64,000 nt of DNA from JALZVT01 sp039029135 (lineage in GTDB: Bacteria; Pseudomonadota; Gammaproteobacteria; Pseudomonadales; Azotimanducaceae): positions 62,001-126,000 of the forward strand of contig JBCCGT010000010.1 in assembly GCA_039029135.1 (NCBI GenBank), read 5' to 3'. Under the pieces are notes generated by a model. That model made no database searches. It was not told where the DNA came from and saw only the letters and a program-made list of their open reading frames with translations. This document shows, one piece after another, positions 28,288 to 37,700 of the stretch (position 1 is the stretch's first letter; each line of letters opens with the position of its first letter). The translations under genes were made by a program, and so were the position numbers.

Positions 28288-29493
28288 CTAGAGTTCCGCG
28301 CGAATGGCCGCGACGATGTTCTTGCGCGCCTCGGCCCGCTTCACCAGCCGGTCAATTTCCCCGGTGGACGCCAACCAGCGGAAGGCCCGCAAGACCGCAT
28401 GACGAATTGCGCCGGGATCGCTGCAGTCCCTTAGAAATATACACTGCACCTTGCTGATCTGGTCCACACCGAGAACGCCGAAATTGGTCTTTATCGTTGT
28501 CACATCGGGCCGCCCCAGCAAGGCGACGGCCTGATTCTCTGTGATGCCCTTGTAGCAGGCGATGATGTGCACGGGGCCCGCAGTCCTGGCGGACTTTTTG
28601 CCTAGCTTTTCCGAGGCCAGATAGTCGGTATGGAATGGGCGTCCGACGCGTTCACGCGCGGCGGCGGTGCTCATGGCCTCCGGTACGGCGTGCAGAATGT
28701 ACAGGACGCGCTTGCCATTCTGCTTTAGCCACTGCTGCTTGCTCTCCCGGTTCTCCGCGCCGCTGTCGTCGTCGCGCGCTCGATCTTTCGCATCGCTGCC
28801 TGCGTCTGCCGGCCGACCACCGGCGTTCTCAAACTCGCCGATGAGCACCGCCTCCATGGCCCTGATGCGCGCATCGTAGGTCTTGTTACTCCAATCCAGC
28901 GCGCTGCCATGGTCGCGCCTGCCGACGGGCGTCTTGTGCGCGTAGTTCTTGACCATGTCGGTGAGCGCGTGATGAATGATGCTTTGCAACAATTCAAGCG
29001 CCTGCTGCTCTGTCTGTGCGAGCGACAGCCAGCTCAGGCTCTGTTGCTCGACGTAGGTACGGAAGTTTGCGTTCAGGCGTTCCTGATTCTCGTCGGTCTT
29101 ATCTTTCGCTCTCTGCTCTGGCGGATCGAATCTGATCCCGTAGACTTTGTGCCGGGCGTGCTCGATCGCTTCGCGCATCTCGGCGTGACAAATCCCGATG
29201 GACCTGAACTCACCGAAACCGTGCCAGCCGGCGTCGCCGTTATAGAGCACGATGACGATGTCCGCCTTTCTCGCCTCGGCCAGCGACAGCTCCCATGGAC
29301 CCGATGTGGTGGGTCGGGATTCTTCCTCGTTGATGAACACGTTGAATAGCTGGTCGCCGAAGGGCTTCTTCTCCTCCAAAGTGGTCTTCATCTTGCGTCG
29401 AAGGTAGGTGTAGGTGAGGGAGCGTCTTTTGCCGTCCAAGACAATTGGCGAGCCGTTGCGGCTGGAAATCATGACTCTGATTTGGTCGGCCAT
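28288..29493 (-). CDS. DUF4062 (TIR-related) protein, likely partner of the CHAT protein
   Basis: A 401-residue soluble protein. Residues 1-150 are a DUF4062-type Rossmann-like domain: IRVMISSRNG, FNVFINEEES, LAEARKADIVIVLYNGDAGW. This family is related to TIR and deoxyribosyltransferase-like folds and often starts conflict-system proteins. Residues 150-260 are helical and charged; residues 265-401 (KRVLYILHAVPEAMS, VHIIACYKGITENQAVALL, AVLRAFRWLASTGEIDRLV) form a second alpha/beta part I cannot name. AGGA stands before the ATG. It is first in the minus-strand order, followed by the 1811-residue protein, suggesting that it senses the trigger or supplies a signal for it. Confidence 0.82.
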   Translation of the reverse strand: MADQIRVMISSRNGSPIVLDGKRRSLTYTYLRRKMKTTLEEKKPFGDQLFNVFINEEESRPTTSGPWELSLAEARKADIVIVLYNGDAGWHGFGEFRSIGICHAEMREAIEHARHKVYGIRFDPPEQRAKDKTDENQERLNANFRTYVEQQSLSWLSLAQTEQQALELLQSIIHHALTDMVKNYAHKTPVGRRDHGSALDWSNKTYDARIRAMEAVLIGEFENAGGRPADAGSDAKDRARDDDSGAENRESKQQWLKQNGKRVLYILHAVPEAMSTAAARERVGRPFHTDYLASEKLGKKSARTAGPVHIIACYKGITENQAVALLGRPDVTTIKTNFGVLGVDQISKVQCIFLRDCSDPGAIRHAVLRAFRWLASTGEIDRLVKRAEARKNIVAAIRAEL

Positions 29494-29603
29494 GTCACGT
29501 CCTGTGTGATCACTTGTCGTTGATCGATCCGCGATTTTGCCAATTTCTGGCTCGGGCAGTAAATTCGAGGCTCAGAGGCAGAGAGAAACGGGAAGGAGGG
29601 GCC

Positions 29604-30506
29604 ATGGCTGTTTCTGCTGCGCCGGCGCGCAAGAGCGACGAGATCGTCGCCCTGGGGCTCGGCGACTACGTGATGCAATTGGAGGTCGACGGTCTGTGCG
29701 TCGTGCCGCCGGAGGTCACGGGCCTGAATGATGAGACGGTAGACGCGCTGACGGCATGCCTGCTGCAGGAGGCCGAGGCAATGGTGGGCTGCGCGTTCAC
29801 GCTCGATCGGGGCCCCCATGCCGAACTGGTGTTCGACGCCGACCGCCCTTTTGACGGTATAGCCGAAGAGCAGGAGCGGCTAACCCAGTTCCTGATCCAG
29901 CAGCTGGGCAGCCGGCACCGGTTGTTTAGGGACCTCGCGGTGAACCCGGTCGCCGTCGCGCTGATCAGGCAACTGATCGGGCACAAGGCGACGCGCTTTT
30001 CGAGCCACAACGCGTTTCTGAAATGGCAGGGCGACTTTGGCTACGGCCCTTCGCTCGGCATGCACGCGGATCAGATGGCGGTGCCGTTGCCCTGGGGGCG
30101 GGGCGCGCTGACCGCGAACACCAACTGGTGCCTGACGGACTACACGCTGTCCGGTGGCGCGTTGGCCTACGTTCCGGGTTCGCATCGCTTTGGCGCCCGC
30201 CCGACCTTTCCAGATGCGGTGAAGCTGGCGGTACCCGTCGAGGCGCCGCGTGGTTCGGTCATCGTGTTCCACGGCGCCACCTGGCACGGCGCCTATCCGC
30301 GTCAGACGCCTGGGATGCGGATCAGCATCGCAAACTACTATCGGCACGTGTCGGTGTCGTCGCAGGAAGATATTCGCAACGGGTTTGATCGCGCGCTCGC
30401 GGATGACTGCGCCGATCCCGCGTTGTTTGCGAAGCTGGCTGGCTTTCGCGACGAATTTCCCTATCAGGCGCAAAGCCAGCCGGTGCCGCGGGTTGCCGAT
30501 CGTTAG
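29604..30506 (+). CDS. Phytanoyl-CoA dioxygenase (PhyH) family Fe(II)/2-oxoglutarate oxygenase
   Basis: A 300-residue double-stranded beta-helix oxygenase. The iron ligands read as His154-x-Asp156 (GMHADQM) and His228 (GATWHGAYPRQ), with Arg239 (GMRIS) to bind 2-oxoglutarate. The family hydroxylates acyl-CoAs such as phytanoyl-CoA but also many natural products, so the substrate is open; the neighbourhood of acyl-CoA enzymes favours a lipid. The ATG at 29604 has a strong GAAGGAGGGG just before it and is preferred over an upstream frame start at 29514. It is divergent from the island genes and convergent with the CinA-type gene. Confidence 0.9.
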   Translation: MAVSAAPARKSDEIVALGLGDYVMQLEVDGLCVVPPEVTGLNDETVDALTACLLQEAEAMVGCAFTLDRGPHAELVFDADRPFDGIAEEQERLTQFLIQQLGSRHRLFRDLAVNPVAVALIRQLIGHKATRFSSHNAFLKWQGDFGYGPSLGMHADQMAVPLPWGRGALTANTNWCLTDYTLSGGALAYVPGSHRFGARPTFPDAVKLAVPVEAPRGSVIVFHGATWHGAYPRQTPGMRISIANYYRHVSVSSQEDIRNGFDRALADDCADPALFAKLAGFRDEFPYQAQSQPVPRVADR

Positions 30507-30513
30507 CCAGATT

Positions 30514-31002
30514 TCAGCGGGACAACGCCTCCGCCAATAGCGCGAGCGCCGCTTCGGTAAACGACCACATGTTTGCCTCCCGCTCCGCGTGACCGGTGTT
30601 CACCAGACGCGCGAGGCTGTGAGGCCCGGCCACCGCCACCACCGACAGACCGGCGTCGTGCCCGTAGCGCGCCGGGGTCGGGCCCGCGACGCCGAGTTCC
30701 GCGACGCCCCAGGTCGCATCGAGCTGCACCCGCGCGCGCACGGCGAACGCGAGTCCCATGTCTTCCGTCAGCGGCGCCAGGCCCTCGACGTCCGCGCGGC
30801 GGATGCCCAGCAGTTCTCGCCGCGCGGCCAGCGTGTAGATGACCGAGCCGCCGGCGTAGTAGGCCGAGGCGCCGGGCACGGCCAACAGGCTCGCGCTGAT
30901 GAGGCCGGCGGTGGATGACTCCGCGACCGCGACGGTGGCGCCCGCCGCCTTGAGCTGCGCGCCGACGTCGGCGCCGAGCTCGGTGAGCGTTTTTGCCGTC
31001 AT
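30514..31002 (-). CDS. CinA C-terminal-type amidase (PncC-like)
   Basis: A 162-residue protein equal in length to stand-alone PncC/CinA-C domains, which deamidate nicotinamide mononucleotide in NAD recycling. Motifs AESSTAGLISASLL (27-40), GGSVIYTLAARRELLGI, ELGVAGPTPARYG and NTGHAEREAN are the family pattern, although the usual AESCTGG has become AESSTAG, which may change activity. The ATG overlaps the stop of the upstream carboxylase gene (ATGA at 30999-31002), so the two are translationally coupled; a role in the same pathway is not obvious. Confidence 0.85.
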   Translation of the reverse strand: MTAKTLTELGADVGAQLKAAGATVAVAESSTAGLISASLLAVPGASAYYAGGSVIYTLAARRELLGIRRADVEGLAPLTEDMGLAFAVRARVQLDATWGVAELGVAGPTPARYGHDAGLSVVAVAGPHSLARLVNTGHAEREANMWSFTEAALALLAEALSR

Positions 31003-34000
31003 GGCCGGAATCCGATCGCGCGCGGCCCGAGCTGGTCTGACAGGCCGACGATGCGATAGGCGTTGTCGAGCCATTCGCAGATGTGTCTGCGCGTATCGCG
31101 CGGATCGATCATCTCCTCGATCTGAAACCGATTCAGCGGACCTATCGGGCCGCGGGCGCTCTCGATACGCGCCTCCAGCTCGGCGCGCAGGGCGGCGGGG
31201 TCCTCCGCCTCGGCGAGCTGCCGTTTGTACGCGGCCTCGATGCCGCCTTCGGGCGGGATGCCGCCGACGTCCGCCGCAGGCCAGGCGACCCGCGTCGACG
31301 GGCGCGAGCGCGGGGTGGCGTAGTTGTTGCCGGCGACGCCGAAGCTGCGGCGCATGAGCACAGAGAAGATCGGTGTCTTGACCTGGGCGAACGCAACCAT
31401 CCATTCGCCGCCGCGGCGGATCGTGCTTGCCCGCTCGTGTTCCAGCCCCACGGCAAAGCCCGGGTTGTCGATCAGGTTGAGGATCGGCACGTGGAACAGA
31501 TCGCACAGATCGAGGTGGCGCTTTAGCTTGTCGCAGCCGTCCGCCGTCAGCGCGCCGCCGTTCGCGTGCTGGCTGTCGGATGCGATCACACCCATCGGAT
31601 GGCCGTTCAGGCGCACAAAACCGGTGATCTGATCGGTACCCCACAGCGGCCCGATCTCGAAGAACGAGTCGCGATCGGCGATCAGTTTGATCGCCCGACG
31701 CACGTTGAAGGTCGTGGTGCGCTTGCGGGGGATGAGATGCAGCAGCTCTTCTTCGCGACGATCTATCGGATCGCTGCACGCGCTGACCGGCGGCGCTTCG
31801 TAGACGCTGGACGGCAGGTACGAGAGGAAGCGGCGCGCCATGTCGGCGGCCTCCTCCTCGTCCTCCGCCAGGTTGTCTACCGAGCCGTTGGTGCAATGAA
31901 CCCGCCAATCGCCCAGCTCTTCCTTCGTGATGTCGTAGCCCATCGCGTGGCTGACGACCGGCGGACCGGCGACGAACAGCTGCGAAATGTTGCGAACCAT
32001 CACCGAGAAGTGACCGAGCACGGCCTTCGCCGCGCCGATGCCGACGACGCTGCCCAGCAGCACGTTGACGACGGGCACGTGGCTGAGCTGCTCGGCGTAG
32101 AGATTGCTGCCGAGATGGCCGGGCAGGAACGAACCGCCGCCGCCGCTCACGCGCGGACGGCCGGACTTGATCGCCCCGGAGCTCTCTTTCGCGCTGCTCT
32201 CGCCGTCCTTTTTCTGTTGCGGCACCATCGCGGCGACGCTGCCGCCGCCGGACGAGCCGTCCAGCAGCCGCACGGAGGGAATGCGCAGTTCGATGGACAG
32301 ACGATCGAGGTGCACGCTCTTCGCGCCGATCGCCCCATCGGCGTGGCCGCCGCGGGACGTGAAGTCGTCCGCGCAGACGATGTTCTTGCGGCCCTCGATG
32401 CGGCCATAGCCGCCGACGTGGTTCGCGGGCGTGAACGCGTCGATCGCGCCGTCATCGTCGTAGCTCGCGAACCCGGCCAGGCTGCCGACTTCGCGGAAGC
32501 TGCCCGTATCCAACAGCAGTTCGATGCGCTCGCGACAGGTCAGTTTGCCGCGCGTCCGCTGCCGCACCACGCCCGGCTCCTGCGATTCGGGGGCGAGTCG
32601 CCGCGCCGCCAGATCCTGCAGGGTCGCGACTTCATCCAACAGCGGCTGCCAGCCGGATTCGGCGACTGCGTTGCTCGTCCCGTCGGCGCTGGGCCGGACC
32701 GCCGCGATGACCTCGCCCGCGGCGAGCGCGTCGCCCTCGACGAGCGCCGCCAGCGACGTTACCTGACCCGCGATCGGCGCGATGATCTCGGTCTCCATCT
32801 TCATGGCGCTGACCACAAACAGCGTTGTGCCGGCGGCCACCTCGTCACCGACGATGACCCGACACTCGATGAGCGTGCTGGCCAGCGGGCAGTCGATGGG
32901 CCGGTCTCCCGGGTCGACGTCGAGCGCCACTCGGGACGCTGCGCTCGGCGCCGGGGGCGCCGCAGCGGGTAGCGCACCGAACAGATCCGCCGCGCGACTC
33001 GGGACAGCTTCCGCCGCAGCCGGCGCCTCGCCCAGCAGGCTCGTGCGCGGCTGCCCGGCAACGACCTCCGGTAGCTCGACGATCTGCTGCAGCTCGCCGA
33101 GATTGGTCGGCAGGCCGTCGATATGGAAATCGGCCAGCGCGGTGCGTGTGCGGGTCAGCGCCGCGGGATAGGTGGCGCCGCTGCCGATCACCTTGGCGAG
33201 CAGTGGATCGAACTGCGGCGGCGGCGCGTAGCCCGCGTAGCCGCAGGCGTCGACCCGCACGCCTGGACCGCCCGGCTCTTTGTAGCTCAGGATCGAACCC
33301 GCCCCGGCGGCCACGACCCGGGCCTGGATTGCGAAACCCCGCGGCGACGGTACATCGGCCTGGTCGCCCAGGCCGAGCGTCTGCAGCGTCGCGCCACCGG
33401 CGATTTGAAGCTGCGCCGCGACCAGATCGACGCCCGTGATCTGCTCCGTGACGGTGTGCTCTACCTGGATGCGGGGGTTGCACTCGATGAAATAGAAGTT
33501 GTCGGTATCGCCTTCGACCAGAAACTCGACGGTCCCGGCATTGGCGTATTCGGCCGCCGCCACCAGGCGCACGGCGGCTGCGAGGATGCGCTCGCGCAGC
33601 GCGGGCGTCAGGTCCGGCGCCGGCGCGATCTCCAGCACCTTCTGATTGCGTCGCTGCACCGAACAGTCGCGCTCGTGCAGATGCACCACGGCGCCTTGCG
33701 CATCGGCCAGGATCTGCACCTCGATATGGCGGGGTTCGCGGATCAGCCGCTCCATGAATAGCGTCCCGTCGCCGAATGCGCTGGCCGCTTCGCCGCTGCA
33801 GCGCTCGAACGCCGCTGTCATCGATGCGGTGTCCGCTACCGCGCGCATGCCGCGACCGCCGCCGCCCGCGGCCGCCTTGAGCATCACCGGATAGCCGATA
33901 TCGTCCGCGAGGCGCAGCGCCGCGGCGGGATCGGTGAGGCGCGCCTCGCTCCCCGGGATGACGGGGATGTCGAGTTCGGTCGCGAGCGCGCGGGCGCTGA

Positions 34001-34358
34001 TCTTGTTGCCGAAGAGCGCGAGCGCTGTGGCACTCGGGCCGACGAAGGTGATTCCGGCGCTGGCGCAGCGCTCGGCGAGTTCGGTGTTTTCCGAGAGGAA
34101 ACCGTAGCCGGGGTGCAGCGCGTCGCAGCCGCTATCGCGCGCGGCCGCCACCAGGGCGGCGGGCGACAGATAGGGCTGCAGCGCCTCACCCGGCGCGCCG
34201 ATCGGCACCGCGTCGTCGGCGTGGCGGGTATGCAGCGAGCGCTCGTCGGCGCTGGAGTAGACGGCCACGCTGGTCATGTTGAGCGAGCGGGCCGCGTGGG
34301 CGATACGAATCGCGATCTCGCCGCGATTGGCGATCAGTACGCGTGTCAGTGGCTTCAT
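30999..34358 (-). CDS. Single-chain acyl-CoA carboxylase (biotin carboxylase, biotin carrier, carboxyltransferase)
   Basis: A 1119-residue fusion. Residues 1-440 are the biotin carboxylase (LIANRGEIAIRI, ATP loop KAAAGGGGRGMR, IECNPRIQVEHTVTE). The carrier domain is about 470-550 with biotinyl Lys520 in SAMKMETEI. Residues about 590-1119 are the two-part carboxyltransferase (RGGHADGAIG, DGSSGGGSVA, LIDNPGFAVG, RRSFGVAGNNYATP). The order matches single-chain long-chain acyl-CoA carboxylases. It carboxylates an acyl-CoA with bicarbonate and ATP. The usual RINAE segment of the biotin carboxylase is altered (AIQARVVAAGAG), which is odd. A purine-rich GGGGGAGAGA precedes the ATG. Coupled to the CinA-type gene. 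Confidence 0.92.
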   Translation of the reverse strand: MKPLTRVLIANRGEIAIRIAHAARSLNMTSVAVYSSADERSLHTRHADDAVPIGAPGEALQPYLSPAALVAAARDSGCDALHPGYGFLSENTELAERCASAGITFVGPSATALALFGNKISARALATELDIPVIPGSEARLTDPAAALRLADDIGYPVMLKAAAGGGGRGMRAVADTASMTAAFERCSGEAASAFGDGTLFMERLIREPRHIEVQILADAQGAVVHLHERDCSVQRRNQKVLEIAPAPDLTPALRERILAAAVRLVAAAEYANAGTVEFLVEGDTDNFYFIECNPRIQVEHTVTEQITGVDLVAAQLQIAGGATLQTLGLGDQADVPSPRGFAIQARVVAAGAGSILSYKEPGGPGVRVDACGYAGYAPPPQFDPLLAKVIGSGATYPAALTRTRTALADFHIDGLPTNLGELQQIVELPEVVAGQPRTSLLGEAPAAAEAVPSRAADLFGALPAAAPPAPSAASRVALDVDPGDRPIDCPLASTLIECRVIVGDEVAAGTTLFVVSAMKMETEIIAPIAGQVTSLAALVEGDALAAGEVIAAVRPSADGTSNAVAESGWQPLLDEVATLQDLAARRLAPESQEPGVVRQRTRGKLTCRERIELLLDTGSFREVGSLAGFASYDDDGAIDAFTPANHVGGYGRIEGRKNIVCADDFTSRGGHADGAIGAKSVHLDRLSIELRIPSVRLLDGSSGGGSVAAMVPQQKKDGESSAKESSGAIKSGRPRVSGGGGSFLPGHLGSNLYAEQLSHVPVVNVLLGSVVGIGAAKAVLGHFSVMVRNISQLFVAGPPVVSHAMGYDITKEELGDWRVHCTNGSVDNLAEDEEEAADMARRFLSYLPSSVYEAPPVSACSDPIDRREEELLHLIPRKRTTTFNVRRAIKLIADRDSFFEIGPLWGTDQITGFVRLNGHPMGVIASDSQHANGGALTADGCDKLKRHLDLCDLFHVPILNLIDNPGFAVGLEHERASTIRRGGEWMVAFAQVKTPIFSVLMRRSFGVAGNNYATPRSRPSTRVAWPAADVGGIPPEGGIEAAYKRQLAEAEDPAALRAELEARIESARGPIGPLNRFQIEEMIDPRDTRRHICEWLDNAYRIVGLSDQLGPRAIGFRP

Positions 34359-34768
34359 GACGTTCTCTCCCCCTTCCCGTCACAAACGAGTCTGCTCGCG
34401 AGGTTTCGCCGCCGATTGCAGCGAAAGCCCGGCCCGTCGCCTTGCCCGACCCGTGCGATGGGCTCGCGGGTCGTCGCCGACGGACAACCTAGTGTGCCCT
34501 TTGTTGGCGCGACATCACATCGTCGGCGTCTTGGCCGTGCCATCTACCGTGGTCCCGTCGCCAGGGGCTTCGCAATTGCCCCGCGCCACGCGTTCGCCGA
34601 AATCATGGTTGAGGCGGTAGCGGCCGTGTCCTACGTCCGGCCGATGGAGGTGGGATAGGGAAGCTCCCACCGACACTCTAATCACGAAACACGGCGTCCG
34701 TGGCTCGAAGCAGGCTATTGCTTTGCGGGCCGGACAGCACTACCCGCGTCATCAAGGAGCGATGCGTC
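34359..34768. other. 410-base gap before the Tc-like operon
   Basis: Contains the divergent promoters of the carboxylase and the Tc-like module. No coding frame with protein-like features and no clear operator or terminator. A strong AAGGAG Shine-Dalgarno at its end serves the TcA-like gene. Confidence 0.5.
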
Positions 34769-37700
34769 ATGGCACAGAAGTACCTGTCAGAGTTCTTCTC
34801 ATATCGAAACTACAACCTTGCAACGAACGGCGGCGGGCTGGAGATAGACGGGGCCGATACGTCCTTGGAGCGACGCCTGCAGCGCCTGGTGCTGCGCGGC
34901 AATCGTGCGTTTCACCATAGGAAGTACCAGCGGGCGTTGGAGCATTACCTGCAGGCATGGTCCCTGCTGCCGAGGACCCTGGTGCCGAGCTTTCCCTCGG
35001 TCACGGCAGCGCTTAAACCTACTGAGCTGCTGTCGCTGGATCTATCTGAATCACTAACCGCCGCAGCAGCGGAAATTATCCGCTTGCGCGACGCGGATAA
35101 GCCACAGGTACCGATTGTGGCGCCTATCGAACCGCCTGCAGCGCTGATTCAGCTGATGGGGGACCTCGGCGTGGCGTTCGATCCGCTGACCAATCAGGCA
35201 GCTGTCCTGAATGCCAGTATCGAACGGGGTGAGCTAGAGGTGGCGAGAATTCGCGTTAAAGACCTCATTGCTGCGAACCCCCGCGACGAGCGGCTGGTTG
35301 CGAACCTGATGGTCGTTGACGGCGTGCTGGCCCACCACAACGGCGAGTTCGACCGCGCGAAGGCTGTGCTCAACGAGTCCGCGGTGAAATTCGATCGGCT
35401 GGGGGACGTCAGTTCCGGCGAACTGGTTCGTGAGAATCGCATGCGACTGGAACGCTCAATCGACAGATCGCGGCCGCTGCCGGGGAATACCGGCGAGTTC
35501 GTCGTGCCCAACACCGACGTCGTCATATCGCTGCCCGGTGCGGCGGCGCCGTCTCCGGCGAAAAGCGCTTCCGTCATGGTCAATGGAGCACTGCTCGATA
35601 TCGACGTTAGTAACGCCGACGCAATCGAGAACGTGCTTGCGAATAGGCCTAACGCTCAGTCCCTGCTGGAGCTGCACACGGGCTATGAAGTGCTGACACA
35701 GTTCGTCTCCTACCTCGCCCACGTCGGCGCTTTCATTATTCCGCTCGCGATCGCAGATACCTATCACGAGTTAGGGGACCATGAGCGCGCGGTCGCCTTC
35801 TATCGCAAGGTCCGGGACTATCGATACCTGAATCGAACGATCGAGCGTACTGCCGTTTGGCGCAAGATGGCGCGCACGTATGTCGCTTGGGGGAACCTGC
35901 GATACCGCGAACGTGACCTTGATGGCGCCAGGGAAAAGTTCGAAGAGGTCCTACGCATCAGCGGCGATACCTATGTGCTCGACGGCGATCTCTATAAGGG
36001 TGCTTTCGCCGACCTGCAGGCAGAGACCCTGCAGTTTCTTCACAGTGACAATCGCCGCGGCTTTGATGGGATGGATTACGGCCGCCGTATCGTGTTACTT
36101 GAAGCCGAGTCGTCGCTGCGAGCGATCCTCGGCGGTATCAACTATCTGGGGTACAGCGAGGACCTGATACCGATCCACACCTGGCGCTACCTGCAAAACG
36201 TAGCCCGCTATCTGACCAATCAGGCTCGCCAGGCGGAGCGTGCCTACATCTCCTTCAAGGATCAGGCCGAGCGGGACGAGTTTACCCGTCTGACGCTAAA
36301 GCAAAGCGTCGATTCACAGCGTGCGGCGCTCGATGTCGAAGATCGGCGCGTCGCCGCCTCCTCCGCTCAACGCGATGTCGCTCGCCGCAGTCGCGATCTG
36401 GCGCAAACACGCCGCGACAACGCGCAAGCTAGGCGTGACGAGTACGCCGCCATCAGTGCAACGCTTGCGAAACTCGAGGAGATCAACGGTTGGGCGACGG
36501 GCCCGATGGACAAGGCCGAGATCAACGAGAACTACGGCGACGTTCTAGGCATATCGCCCGGTACTTACGATACCTACCAGATCACCCGTATTGTCGCCCG
36601 CCGCCGTGCAGAGCTGAACCGGGCGCAGGAGCTGGCAAACCTAGATCGATTTATCGACGAACAGGATCATGCCGTCGCCGTCGCTGATGGCCAGGTCGAT
36701 GTGGCGGATCGTATGTTCGAAGTTGCCCTTGCCAGTCGCGAACTCGCTGAGCTCAGAGCCGACCAGGCCGAAGCACAGCTCGAGTTTTTCGATGCCCAAG
36801 AGCTTGGCCCTGAGCTGTGGGGTAATCTGGCGGATGCTCAGCGCGATCTCAGTCAACGCTATCTCGATTGGGCGATTGGCGGTGCGTTCCTGATGGAACG
36901 CGCTTTCGAGGTTGAGTATGACCTGGATCTCAATCGTATTCGATTCGACTACAGTCGCAGCGAGCTCAATGGGCTCTTGGCGGCCGATTTTCTGCTGGCC
37001 GACATTGATGAGTTCGCGTTTGACCGCATCTTCCAGACAGAGAAACAACTGCCCGCCAAGGTGTCGCTGTCACTCTCCAGCCGCTACCCGCTGCAGTTCC
37101 AGCGCGACTTCAAGACCACCGGGCGAATGGACTTCCAGACTTTCCTGTCTGACTTCGATCGCTGGGTGCCGGGCGAACATCTGCGCAAGATCAAGCGCGT
37201 GGAGCTCGTTGTCGAGGGCCTGATCGGCGGCGATGGCATCCACGGCACGCTCACCGCGACCGGCACCTCGCGTTATCGCGACCGCGCCGGGATTGAGCAG
37301 CTGCGGATCCAAAATCCTGAGACTATGGTCCTGTCGCGCTATGACCTTCGTCATGATGGGTTCGTGTTTGGCACCGATGAAGGTCTGCTGCACGTTTTCG
37401 AGAATATGAGCGTCGCGAGTGGCTGGATTCTGGACCTACCGCCAGAGAGCAACGACCTGAACTATGATGACATCACGGATGTTCATCTCGTTATCTACTA
37501 CGACGCCTACTACTCCGAAGCCGTAGCAACCGCTGTGCGCAATGAGATGGCGTTGACGCCAGCGAACCACGCCGCGGCCAGCTTCGGACTTCGCTATCAG
37601 TATCCGGATGAGTTCTTCGGTTTCGCGGACGGCGGCTCTTTGTCGGTAGACATTAGCCGGCACTTCCTTCCCTACAACGAAGAACAGCAAACCATCGAAG

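Larger units (their letters stand above)
17269..29493 (-). other. Accessory (defence-like) island
   Basis: Five minus-strand genes in a row between the RND exporter and the phytanoyl-CoA dioxygenase gene. The part from 17.3 to 22.7 kb is strikingly A/T-rich for this genome (the line 20761-20820 has 23 G+C in 60), with many TTT, ATT and AAG codons; the part from 22.7 to 29.5 kb is closer to the flanks. The encoded domains (haem peroxidase, CHAT twice, alpha/beta lipase twice, TRAFs-binding-like, DUF4062) are typical of biological-conflict loci. No integrase, transposase, tRNA or flanking repeat is seen, so the mode of entry is unknown. Confidence 0.65.

Noticed and set aside
17200..29610. Prophage or integrative element around the island
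   Set aside because: No integrase, phage structural gene, tRNA or flanking direct repeat can be seen.
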